Part shown: in pieces, positions 1-10,499 of the stretch
Numbering within the stretch: position 1 is the first letter of the stretch
How the letters are laid out: each line of letters begins with the position of its first letter
From: Myxocyprinus asiaticus
Taxonomy: Eukaryota > Chordata > Actinopteri > Cypriniformes > Catostomidae
Assembly (NCBI RefSeq): GCF_019703515.2
Contig: NC_059379.1
Coordinates: 28,486,880-28,550,879, forward strand
Reading direction: 5' to 3'
DNA: 64,000 bases
Notes under the pieces: model-generated
The model's database searches: none
What the model was told of the DNA's origin: nothing
Seen by the model: the letters and a program-made list of their open reading frames with translations, nothing else
Position numbers and translations under genes: made by a program

Positions 1-1730
1 AAACAGGGTGGTTTCAAGACTGAAGCAACAAGAGATTGTTGGAAGAACCCAATCAGGAAGAGCAGGCCTTGGATGGGGGATAGCTCCCAAAATATGGTCA
101 GCAGCCAAAAGAAAGCGATGGCAGTGACAGAAGTAACTAAGATGGAAGAGGAAGGGTATATGATTCGAGCAGTCAGCCAGCAGCAGCATGGGTGCTGGAC
201 AGTATGGGAAGGTGCATCTAGTAGAGTTTTTGGACGGACTGACCTGTGGAAGATACCACAGGCCAGGCTAAGTTTTCTAATACGATCCACCTATGACACT
301 CTTCCAAGCCCTGAAAATGTGTCTCTGCGGTATGGGAAAGAGGACAACTGTCCGCTCTGCGAGGCCCTAAGAGCAAATCTGCAGCACATGTTGGCTGGGT
401 GCAAGATCACCTTGGCACAAGGTACACAGTACATTTGGCGGCATGATCAGGTTCTGTGAAAGCTGGCAGAGATCCTTGAGGTGTGTAGAATATAGGTCAT
501 CAAAGGCCATCATGCTCCTCAGAGGAATTACACTAAGTTTGTTCAAAAGGGAGGTGCCGCACAAGGCACGGCATGGAGGGAGGAAAGGTAAATTCTGGCA
601 CATAGAAGTGATTGGTCAATGGTGGTCGACCTTGGCCAGCAGCTATAATTTCCTTCTGAGATAGCCATTACCTCCTTGAGACCGGACATAGTATTACAGT
701 CAGCATCAGCTAAGAAAGTCATAATGATTGAACTTACTGTCCCATGGGAAGAGGGACTGGAGGCAGCCTATGAGAGGAAGAAGCTAAAATATGCTGATCT
801 GGCTGGAGAGTGCAGGAAAAATGGATGGAGGGCTGCCACTTACTATGGAGGTCAGGTGTCAAGGGTTTATTGGAACATCAATGGAGCAGAAGTCTCTGAA
901 GGAAATAGCAGAAGAAGCAGATAAAGGGAGCTTCTGGCTATGGTTAAGAAGGAAGGATAAAAAGTGGGGTGTGCAGAAGTGAGAAAGTAGGAATAGGGAA
1001 CAGTTGCATTATGTGGTGAGGTAGTATGCAGAAGAGGAAAGGGGTGGGGAGAAATTATTTCTGCTGACCCTCTCAGTCCTTATCCTGGGGTATCTGGAGA
1101 GGGATTGAGTGGGGGAGCGAAACCAGGCCAAGCTAGGCATTGGAAGGGCGGCTGACGCAGTCTTGTGGCTCGCCTCTCACATCGATCTCCTACTTAGTCT
1201 GTTGGAGGATTGGTTTAAGAATAGGCACTGGACGGGTGGTTGGAAGAGATATATAGCTTGTGTTTTTTTCTAACAGAGAAGAGGCCTTGGACATAGGGTA
1301 GGTCTGCTCATGGGGGGTGGGGTGTACTGAACCCTGATTGTATGGTTTTTCTCAATGAGAAAGGAGGAAAGTCTTGATGGGAAATCAAGAATGAAAGGCA
1401 ATCAAAAGGATCCGATATCCAGCTGTGGAAGGGTGGCAGGGAAGACGTCCCTGACCACCACCCCACCACCAGGAGATGTTCTGGGTTTAATGGGGCGAAA
1501 CATCCATGATAGGTGGCTCCCACCTGATGACCCCATAGCTGGACAACTGAAGGCACAGACGGAGGTGCAGCAGATAGTAATGCCCAGCAGGTTTAGACAT
1601 CTACCTGCAGCCTTGAAGTTGCACTCACACGCTCATGCGGATCCAGCACGAGCCTTAATTCTTCACAGTTTAAATGGCCTGGATCACCTGCTTGGAGTAA
1701 CATGGAGTGACCATTATGATTTGTGAATCA
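1..1730 (+). mobile_element. 3' part of an RLE-type LINE (R2/NeSL-like), truncated by the window start
   Basis: The left edge holds the C-terminal coding region of a non-LTR retrotransposon followed by about 700 bp of G-rich sequence that I take as its 3' untranslated region. The coding part has the zinc-finger-like and restriction-like endonuclease signature of R2-group LINEs (next entry). The trailing part has no long frame of its own beyond a 123-codon stretch (1355-1726) that looks incidental. The 5' end lies outside the window and the exact 3' end is not defined. The assignment to the restriction-like-endonuclease class is well supported; the clade is not. Confidence 0.6.
73..982 (+). 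pseudogene. C-terminal zinc knuckle and restriction-like endonuclease of a LINE ORF, frameshifted
   Basis: In R2-type LINEs this protein end nicks the target site for target-primed reverse transcription. Frame 73-459 ends in a cysteine-histidine cluster of form CPLC...HMLAGC (about 340-410). Frame 676-924 starts RPDIVL and continues with IELTVPWEE and YERKKLKYADLA, the PD-(D/E)xK-like core seen in fish copies. After about 850 the match moves to the frame of 791-982, which carries EEADKGSFWLWLRRKD, the usual C-terminus. At least two frameshifts and a stop after 457 split the frame, so it is a dead copy. The reverse transcriptase domain would lie upstream of the window. Confidence 0.6.
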
Positions 1731-1768
1731 GAGGAACTTTTGGTCCTGATCCTGAAGTTTTTGATTCT

Positions 1769-2185
1769 GGCTGATAGAATACGCACTTCAAAAGAAGATA
1801 TTAGATGAGCGCTTGACGGGAAGAAAATACTGGATTTTTGTGAGGTTCGTGAATTACATCTGTTTAAATGAGATATCTGCATATTTGCAAAAGGTATATA
1901 ATACAAGTTTTATTGATATTTGCCTTTTATCATTAGAAAATAAAGTTAAAGGCGACAGGGAACTGCTGAGGAGAGGCTGATAGAATACGTGCTTTAGAGG
2001 TAAATAAATGAGCACTCCACAGGATGCTGGATCTGCTGAAGTTGTGTGAAGTTGGTTTATTACATCTGTTTAAACGAGATATGTGCATATTTGCAGACGT
2101 TATATGATATTAGTTTTATTGATATTTGCCTTTTTATCATTAGACAAGTTAAAAGTTACAGAACTGTTGAGAAGAGATAGGGAGG
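1769..2185. repeat. Diverged tandem duplication, period about 206 bp
   Basis: Two consecutive units begin with GGCTGATAGAATACG at 1769 and 1975. Each contains TTACATCTGTTTAAA, then GAGATATSTGCATATTTGCA, then TTTTATTGATATTTGCC and a TTATCATTAGA block in the same order. A weaker partial third unit may follow to about 2260 (TGAGCACTTTAG, then CTGTTTAAATGA). No coding capacity is seen. Confidence 0.6.
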
Positions 2186-2529
2186 ATGAAACAGGTGAGC
2201 ACTTTAGCATTATGAGCTCAAACATGTCTGCCACGGCTCTGATATGCGGACTGTTTAAATGACACTGTGTTGCACACCGGTCTATTATTGTAGTAACACG
2301 ATGGCACGTAACAACAAAACGAAACATGAGTGGTCGTTTATATGTCTCAGTCGCTTCACATGCAAGCAGGTGATTCTCGGCGCCCTCAAGAAACAAACTG
2401 GCCAAACAGGAAAATGGATCGGCCGATGCTGATAATTAAAAAAGTCAGAATGTCGCTTCAGCGATATATTGGTCGACCACTAGTAAATATATGTTATAAG
2501 CTTATATTTTTCTTCTTATTGTAGAATAT

Positions 2530-5500
2530 AGAGAGACTCAAAATGGCGCCGTGTATGGCTGCTGCGTTGCGAGCTCCGACACAACACTGTAGTTTTTTGT
2601 TTGTTTACAATTCTTATGTTTTTTGTCTTGGATGTTGTCTGCCTTATTGTCTACAACAGACAAACACTTTTGGACATTGGTTCTGCAATTACACACCGTA
2701 AACTAGACTTCAAATTCTTCAATGCCGACCCGCTGTTTACAAACACGCCAGTGGAGCCCTCTGTCTGGGCAGCCCAGCCGCGGAAACACAGAAGGAAAAG
2801 GGGAAGGAGAGCCGGCATTATCAACAGAGTAAGACGTCATGCAAATTGACCCCCGCTAACCAGTATTCTACTGGCAAATTTTCAGTCTCTGGACAACAAG
2901 CTCTGCGAGCTGAGAGCACGGATCTCTTTCCAACGAGAGACGAGGGACTGCTGCATTATCTGTCTTACAGAAACTTGGATGTCTGCGGAGATTCCAGACT
3001 CAGCCATTGAACCTGCGGGGTTCTCCGTGCACCGAGCGGACAGAGCGAAAGACCTCTCAGGTAAAAGCAGATGTAGTGGTGTATGTTTTATGATCAACAA
3101 ATCCTGTTGTGATCAGAGGAACGTACATTCTATCAAGTCTTTCTGCTCTCCTGATCTGGAATTTCTCATGCTTCTGTGTTGACCATTCTGGCTACCGAGG
3201 GAATTCACAGTGGTCATTATCCCAGCTGTGTACATCCCGCCACAAGCCGACACAGACCGGGCACTCAAGGAACTGTATGAGAGTATAAGCAAGCAGGAAA
3301 CCGTGCACCCTGAGACTGCGTTCATTGTGACCGGGGACTTTAACAAAGCCAACTTCAAGTCAATAGCACCGAAATACTACCAACACATCAGTTTCAACAC
3401 ACGAGGGGACCGGGTTTTTGACCATTGCTACTCTCCCTTCCGGGATGGCTACAAATCCCTCCCCCGCCCACCATTTGGCAAATCGGACCACTCTTCCATT
3501 CTGCTTCTGCCCGCTTACAGGCAGAAACTGAAACAGGAAGCACCCACCCTCAGAACGAACCAGTGCTGGTCAGACCAGTCAGACTCTACGCTACAAGACT
3601 GTTTTGATCATGCGGACTGGGATATGTTTCGGTCCGCCTCTGATGATGACATCGAGCTTTACGCTGATAGTGTAACGTGTTTCATCAGAAAGTGCATAGA
3701 GGATGTTGTTCCGAACAAAATAATACAGATCTACCCAAACCAGATACCTTGGATTAATAGCGATGTTCGCGCGGCAATTAATGTGGAGGAAAATAAACAA
3801 ACCAGTTATGCCCTCCGCAAAACTATCAGAGCAGCAAAATGCCAGTACAGGAACAAGATTGAAGGACAGTTTAACACCACCAAATCTAGAAGCATGTGGC
3901 AGGGAATTAACATCATCACGGACTTTAAAGGGAATAAAAACTCCGCCGTGAACACCGCTGCCTCTCTCCCGGATGAGCTAAATATTTTTATGTTCGTTTC
4001 GAGGGAAATAACACCGCCCTCACAGAGAGAGCTCTCACGGCCGAAGCTACAGAGGTTAGTTCACTCTCCATCTCTGTAGCAGATGTAATCCGATCCTTCC
4101 AACGGGTGAATATCCGTAAAGCCGCGGGTCCAGACAGCATTCCGGGCCGCGTCATCAGAGCATGCGCGAACCAGCTGGCTGGTGTTTTTACAGACATTTT
4201 CAACCTTTCCCTCTCCTTGTCTGTGGTCCCCACATGCTTCAAAACATCCACCATTGTGCCTGTACCAAAGCAATCCAAAATCACTTGCTTAAATGACTGA
4301 CATCCTTTTGCTCTGACCCCCATCATCAGCAAATGCTTTGAGAGACTAATCAGAGATTACATCTGCTCTGTGCTGCCTCCCTCACTGGACCCATGGCAGT
4401 TTGCTTACCGCAACAACCGCTCCACTGATGATGCAATTGCATCTACACTACACACTGCTCTCTCCCACCTGGAAAAAAGGAACACTTATGTGAGAATGCT
4501 GTTTGTAGACTACAGCTCAGCATTCAACACCATAGTGCCCTCCAAGCTTGATGTGAAACTCCGGGCTCCGTGCTTAAATAGCTTGCTGTGCAACTGGATC
4601 CTGGACTTCCTGTAAAGCAGATGCCAGGTGGTTAGAATGGGCAGTAACATCTCCTCATCACTGACCCTCAACACTGGAGCCCCACAGGGCTGTGTTCTCA
4701 GCCCACTACTGTATTCCCTGCACACACATGACTGTGTGGCAACACACAGCTCCAATGCCATAATTAAGTTTGCTGATGATACGACGTGGTAGGTCTGATC
4801 ACTGACAATGATGAAACAGCCTACAGAGAGGAGGTGCACACTCTGACACACTTGTGTCAGGAGCACAACCTCTCCCTCAATGTCAGCAAGACAAAGGAGC
4901 TTGTGGTGGACTTCAGGAGAAGAGAAAGAGAACACAGTCTCATCACCATCAATGGAGCACCAGTGGAGAGAGTCAGCAGCTTCAAGTTCCTCGGTGTCCA
5001 CATCACTGAGGAACTCACATGGTCTGTCCACACTGAGGCCATTGTGAAGAAGGCTCATCAGCGTCTCTTCTTCCTGAGACGGCTGAGGAAGTTTGGAATG
5101 AACCACCACATCCTCACACGGTTCTACACCAGCACTGTAGAGAGCATCCTGACTGGCTGCATCTCCAGCTTGTATGGCAATAGCACCGCCCACAACCGCA
5201 AAGCCCTGCAAAGGGTGGTGCGAACTGCCAGACACATCATCGGAAGTGAGCTTCCCTCCCTCCAGGACATATATACCAGGCGGTGTGTGGAAAAAGCTCG
5301 GAGGATCATCAGAAACTCCAGCCAACCGAGCCATGGGTTGCTCTCACTGCTATCATCAGGCAGGCGGTATCGCAGCATCAGGATCCGCACCAGCCGAATT
5401 CATGACAGCTTCTTCCCCCCAAGCAATCAGACTTTTGAACTCTTGATCTCTCACGATCAATTTACATCAGCACTGCACTTTATTAATCTTATTATCTCAC

Positions 5501-5888
5501 ACTGGACTGTCATAAATTATATTTTCTCTTAACAACACATTGTCAACTGACTATCAACTGACAGCCTGAATGTCAGTGCGGTACAATACAACCTACTGTA
5601 CATTTTATATATACTATATTTACTATTTTTATTGTATAATGTGTATTCTATATTGTCTGTATTGTATACTGTACATTGTATGTTATTATTTGTATATTGT
5701 GTTATGTGTGTAATTATGTGTATGTTAGATTTTAAATTGTGTTATGTAAATCTGAAGTTTATTGTAAATTGGTATATGTCTGATCACTGTCATGACTGCT
5801 ATGTTGTTTGGAACTGCACCCAAGAATTTCACACACTATTGCACTTGTGTATATGGTTGTGTGACAATAAAAGTGATTTGATTTGATA
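2530..5888 (+). mobile_element. Near full-length LINE of the Jockey group (L2/CR1/Rex1-like), copy 1
   Basis: The element runs from a GC-richer leader (ATGGCGCCGTGTATGGCTGC near 2543) through an APE-type endonuclease and a reverse transcriptase to a 3' tail ending in GTGACAATAAAAGTGATTTG at about 5860-5880. Tails of this TGACAATAAA form are typical of L2/Maui-like fish LINEs, while the protein resembles families labelled L2 or Rex1 in fish, so I leave the clade open. The same family is present in opposite orientation at 42466-44690. No target-site duplication was found with certainty. Confidence 0.75.
2882..5532 (+). pseudogene. LINE ORF2: APE endonuclease plus reverse transcriptase, several frame breaks
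   Basis: The product would nick target DNA and reverse-transcribe the LINE RNA. Endonuclease: LTETWMS near 2965, VTGDFNKANF near 3340 (frame 3210-4079) and GKSDHSSIL near 3480, giving the Glu, GDFN and SDH motifs. Reverse transcriptase: [13 protein letters not shown] (4115-4150), [15 protein letters not shown] (4390-4440), [12 protein letters not shown] as motif A (4500-4530), TGAPQGCVLSPLL as motif B (4673-4710) and KFADDTT as motif C (4768-4788). The C-terminal part is open at 4786-5532. A TGA at 3181-3183, frame changes near 4080 and 4790, and stops at 4298 and 4613 break it. All catalytic motifs are still readable, so decay looks moderate. Confidence 0.75.
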
Positions 5889-7870
5889 AAACTCAGAATT
5901 TGTTTCTTGGTGTTATTGACTCAAAATGATGGCGCAAGTCACATATAATATACAGTTTATTAACAAAGTCTCACTGTTATAGTGTCCTATTCTAGTTTAT
6001 GAATGGCGTGTGGGTGATTGTGTCTGTAAACAATTTGAAAGTGAGTAGAATGCAATAAGAAATAAGAAATGCATTGAGATGAGCTGAGATGAAAAAAGTA
6101 TATATATAAAAAAAAGCTCAATAAAGCTTGGAGCTCTCTTAGAATAACAGGCTATATTACTCATACATGCATTCACACTTGGTTGATTGTTCCTCAGTTG
6201 TCGCAGTGGTCACAAATGTATAAGGATAAGAAGCTCTCTTCTTTGTTATGGAGTTATTAAATTGCCACATATACTCTTGTCTATCTCTTTACGCCACTAT
6301 ACTCTGGAGGTGTAATCTATTGAAAAAATGACTTATGACTGATTGTCTTAGACAGGTTTCAGCTTCCTGCTGACAAGCAGAGTCACGCATAGCATATGCA
6401 AAAATTTTTACAAATTATTGCATGAAGATGGCAAACAAAATTTTCATATTGTCAAGAACCAGTAAACAGGCCATAATCAACAGAGAAGCCAGACACCAAT
6501 GGAGACAGTTTGTGAGACACAAAAAGTAGCCTGGTCTCCACTGCTGTTGTGACCTTTAAATAATATGCTTGAATTTGAAGATATTATAAATTAAAAACAC
6601 TGTTTTTTATTTTTATTTATTCAGGACATACTGTTATAGGTTGTTCAGAAGATATGCTTTAACTGGAGACAATATCATGCCTCTCTGTTTGCATGGCTTC
6701 ACTGGATGCTTGATTAAGTTTTGCTATGACTCAATATCCTCAGGCATTAGTACTATTGAGGCCGCAGTGGTATAGAAAGATTAATTGGCTGGGTTTGGGT
6801 TGATTCACATAAATTCATCTGTTTGATGAAGTAATGGGGCTTTAAACAACAGACTGAGCCAAAAGCTCTTCTTAAACCTCTGCTAGGATGTATTTAGTGG
6901 GTTTAGAGATTTAAAGATTTAAATTATGTTATTGACAGAGATGGCAAAGAGTTTTTGATTAAATTTTTTTTTTTTTGACCAGTTCTGCTCAGTATAATCC
7001 ATATACTGTCAGTTATAATATTTGTATATATTTTAAACTAGATACATTTACTTGAGAAGCAAAACTGGCAAACATTGGCAATAAAAAATAAGACTAAGAT
7101 CAGACGTGCTTTCAGAGAAATTAGAAATTATGCATTCAGTTGTTTAATCTTGTTCTAAGCACCCTCAAACGAATGTTTGAGCACTCTTAATCGAATGTAA
7201 AAGCATAATAATACTTTACATTGGCAAAGTAGATTTTCTTGAATCCCAGCGAATACATACACAAAATCCCTGCGTCAAAACTAATAAACGTGTATTATTT
7301 GGCAAATCAGTGTCCTAATTTGCCGCACAGCATTCTGCTTTCAACGTACACGTAAGCATTTAATTGGTTACGACCTTCGCTCACACATACACAATTAAAA
7401 GCGGAATTATCGCACTCAATCCACTACCTGTTTGCACCTGATATCTGCTGTGGGAAAAAGTGGCCCATAACTGCTGGTCTAGGATCAGTTTCCCAAAGCC
7501 AAATCCAAACATTAACTTTAAGTGAAACTGACTCTAGATCAGTGGTTCGAATAACATCTTTCTTCCTACATTGCTTGCTGTATTCATGCGCACTGAAAAC
7601 GTACAGTAACTATTAATGATTGTACATAAATAAATCTTGGTAGCATTAAACAAAACAACAACAACAACAAAAGTTATTTTGGTAGTATTAAACATGATTC
7701 TTCACTTTTTATAAAGTCTTCACTTTATACAGAGCACCACCTCTATTTTCAGAAGCACCCTCAGCAATTTTGATCTGGGACCAGGCCTGGTTTTTGTTAG
7801 TGAGTAAATAAAATTAATTGACTGTTAAAATGACCCAATGTCTGACAAATTCAATAATTGTCAGACACAA
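5889..7870. other. AT-rich non-coding stretch, no feature recognised
   Basis: About 2 kb with no convincing reading frame, splice-site pair or RNA gene. Short A and T tracts occur (for example 6963-6977). It separates the LINE tail from the left end of the CACTA-like transposon. Confidence 0.6.
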
Positions 7871-8350
7871 CCCTAGTGAAAAAATAGTATACTTAAATAC
7901 ACTTTACTGAGTATACTTAAATGTGTTGTTAATGCACGTTAAATTGGTATACTTGAAGTCTGCTCAACTGAAACAACTAATTTTGTACTTAATGCACTTT
8001 AGTTGTCTGAAAGTAGTGCTAAGGTCCAGCTAAAGTTGTATTAAGGATACTTTGTTGTGCTAAAGTGGAACTATTCTATACTTAGTACATTTGAAATATC
8101 TACCCCCATTTTTACAATATACAAAATAGAACATATGATGTGTACTTCAAATGTATTTTGGTGACATTACAATTGCAACTCAATTACACTCTAAGAGTTT
8201 TGGACATACATTAATGTTATACTGATAATAAACTGAGGTCATACTATTCTTTTACTAATAATGACATTAAAACACATTTTAGGCCTAATAACATTTTATT
8301 GATATAACATTTTGAGTGGGTTAGAGCTACACTAGGCTGCACATACTATA

Positions 8351-8530
8351 GTTCCCTATCTGTCACTCACTCGACATTGTGTCGATGTAGTGACACTAGG
8401 GGTCGCCCTTGGGAGCCCCAAACACCTCTGATCTTTGAGAAAAGGCCAGTGGGAATTGGCGAGTGGAATTTGCATGCCACTCCCCCGGACATACGGGTAT
8501 AAAAGGAGCTGGCTCGCTCACTGCGAGAAC
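8351..8530 (+). repeat. DIRS left terminal repeat (single copy) of the truncated element
   Basis: Near-identical to the terminal repeats at 24370-24548 and 30056-30252, including TTGTGTCGATGTAGTGACAC, GAATTTGCATGCCACTCCCC and GGGTATAAAAGGAGCTGG. The opposite terminal repeat is missing from this copy. Confidence 0.8.
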
Positions 8531-8534
8531 ATGA

Positions 8535-9192
8535 CCATGGCAACGTTGCGGTCGCTCCTCGCCTCGGTCCTTCTACCTACGGGTTTGAGGCCACGTCGGT
8601 TAGCACTGGGGGCGATTTGGGGACCCCAATGGGAGCCGCTCCGCCGGGTAACTCCCCACAGACCTCCCATTCCCCAGTATGCTCATTTGCCCTGGTTGAG
8701 TTCTGGGATGAGACCGCCGGCTCATCTCAGGGTGAGTTTGCGATCTCATTCGACACTCACGAAGTGGATGAACCCTCGATTGCAGCATCGGAGAGCGGGC
8801 TGGTCCAGTCTGACACTGAGGACTCGACTGGGCTCCCACCTTTGGGTGCGGTCATCCAGTTGCAGGCCGACGTGGAGCTGGCGGCCATGTTTGCCTGGGC
8901 GGCTGCAAGCGTCGGGCTGGAGTGGAACCCTCCACTTCCCCCTGAACCCTCACGGCTTGATGATTGGTTCCAGGGCTCGGGACCGCTCACGGCCACGCCC
9001 CGCCCCGGTCCCTTTCTTCCCGGAGGTGCATGAGGAGCTCACGAGGTTGTGGTGGGCACCTTTCACTGCCTGGACCCGGTCACTGAGCTCCTCTGCTCTC
9101 ACCGACAGTGGGGCTGCCAGGGGGTACTCGGCAATTCCCCAGGTGGATAAGGCGGTTGCGGTGCATCTGTGCCCGCAAAACGCCACCACCTG
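8535..9192 (+). pseudogene. DIRS gag fragment
   Basis: Gag of DIRS elements packages the retrotransposon RNA. ACCATGGCAACGTTGCGGTC at 8533 matches the MTMATLRSRL segment of the full copy. Frame 8617-9033 gives an acidic region (FALVEFWDETAG, VQSDTEDSTGLPPLG, LQADVELAAMFAWAA). After about 9025 the match continues in the frame of 8435-9205 as HEELTRLWWAPFTAWTRS and ARGYSAIPQVDKAVAVHLCP. One frameshift near 9025 and the lost 3' half make it a pseudogene. Confidence 0.65.
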
Positions 9193-9429
9193 GGTAGGCA
9201 AGTAGGGTGATACTAGGATGACCTGCTCCTCATCCTCCCTGAAATAAATACATTTCAAAACTTTTGCTGCCTGGGAAAGCCTTGCATTCTTGGTTTCAGA
9301 TAAAGACAAAAAACACATGCATTGTGCAAAAAGGACACACTTTTGAAATATATATGGTTCAAAATGTTTTTTGTCCCACTGGCTAGCCACTACATTTTGA
9401 TGTATCTTAAGGATTGAATCTATGTAAAG

Positions 9430-9964
9430 CATGAGATTTTATTGCTGCCCAGTCTTACTTACTGGCGTGCACAACTCCATACTGTGTAAAGTGGATGTCT
9501 TGTCATCTGGTGATGCACTTCTCTTCTTCATTTGCTGCCCACTTTTATCAGTACTCCATACATCTTTTCCTTTTAGAAAGGCATTTTTTTTTCCCTCCAC
9601 CATATCTTTATACATTTCTGACAAAATAAAGATGTACATCACATTTTGAACAGGCCAACTACCTACCAACCGCCTAAAGAAACAACAAGTGCAAACCTCC
9701 AAACAGCAGTAGTTTATCAGCATCTGTCTTTGGTCTTTTTGTGCTGGGACAGTTGATTTCAATCCAGCCTTCATCACTGTCAAGGTCAGACTGACTGGTC
9801 ACCTGGGCAAACTGACCCATGCTTTTATCTTTAATAACAGAAATGTTGTAGACTTTCACACTCTTGTCAGTCATATAAAATAGGGCAAATTTTAATTTCT
9901 CCATCAGAGACAGCTTAGAGCTTAGTATAAGTTTGAACATGCAGCTTGCAAAGTGAAAATGCAC
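9430..9964 (-). pseudogene. Probable second (accessory) gene of the CACTA-like element, divergent to the transposase
   Basis: On the - strand a frame from 9964 to 9674 includes MEKLKFALFYMTDKSVKVYN (a plausible start about 21 codons in) and an acidic stretch SDLDSDEGWIEI. A second frame (9783-9439) carries EMYKDMVEGKKNAFLKGKDV and KKRSASPDDKTST, a basic, serine-rich segment that could be a following exon. The opening pattern (FALFY...KSVKV) is loosely like the N-terminus of BEN-domain or accessory proteins carried by some fish transposons, but I cannot name it. It faces away from the transposase across a 500-bp gap, as expected for a shared promoter region. Confidence 0.3.
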
Positions 9965-10490
9965 TTGAGTTATTTAAACTTAATTAGTTAGATATGACAC
10001 TAGCATATGAGCTGGTGATGAAATATTCCTATTGGCTAGGATAAACTAACAGGGCAGCAACAGCTTTTGTCAATTCATTTTGTACTAATGAGTTCAAATG
10101 AAAGAGGAATCCTTCAGACCTAGGACAGACACACTCATGGCATACAAACAAAGCCTCAAGAATTATATATATTTGAATGACACAGAAGTGGCTGTGCCCA
10201 AAACAACAAAGTACAGACGACTACACAATCAACAGGTAAAAAGATAACATTAGAATATTTGTAAAGTGTTTGGAGTAGACTAATAAAAAAAGATAATTAG
10301 AGCCAAAGCTCCAAAGTTTTTGGTACAGGCCTTGCAAGACTACATTTTAAATGACAAAGCATTATAAACAAAATAAAAAAAATTAAAAAATGGGCAAACT
10401 TTATAGTAGCCCTAGTCTAAACAACAAGTTACACTTTTGATTTCAGTAAATTGTTCTATCTTTGGTTGTTTTTACAATTAGTATTTTGTT
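9965..10490. promoter_or_regulatory. Intergenic region between two divergent transposon genes; possible bidirectional promoter
   Basis: About 500 bp of AT-rich DNA without frames between the starts of the - strand accessory gene and the + strand transposase. No clear TATA box or other element is picked out. The promoter role is inferred only from the divergent layout. Confidence 0.2.
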
Positions 10491-10499
10491 TTTATTTAT

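Larger units (their letters stand above)
8351..9242 (+). mobile_element. Truncated, rearranged DIRS element nested in the CACTA-like transposon
   Basis: It starts with GTT at 8351-8353 and the same tip (CCCTATCTGTCACTCACTCG) as the left end of the DIRS element at 24.3-30.25 kb, followed by the TATAAAA-containing terminal repeat and part of gag. Near 9192 gag stops and about 50 bp of DIRS sequence follow in the opposite orientation: reading 9242 to 9195 on the - strand gives REDEEQVILVSPYLPTQ, which matches the post-RNase-H domain of the full copy (26575-26630). CACTA-element sequence resumes at about 9243. Confidence 0.7.

Noticed and set aside
4510..5334. 274-codon frame antisense to LINE copy 1
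   Set aside because: Shadow of the LINE reverse transcriptase C-terminus; a matching antisense frame appears at the other copy (43009-43380).
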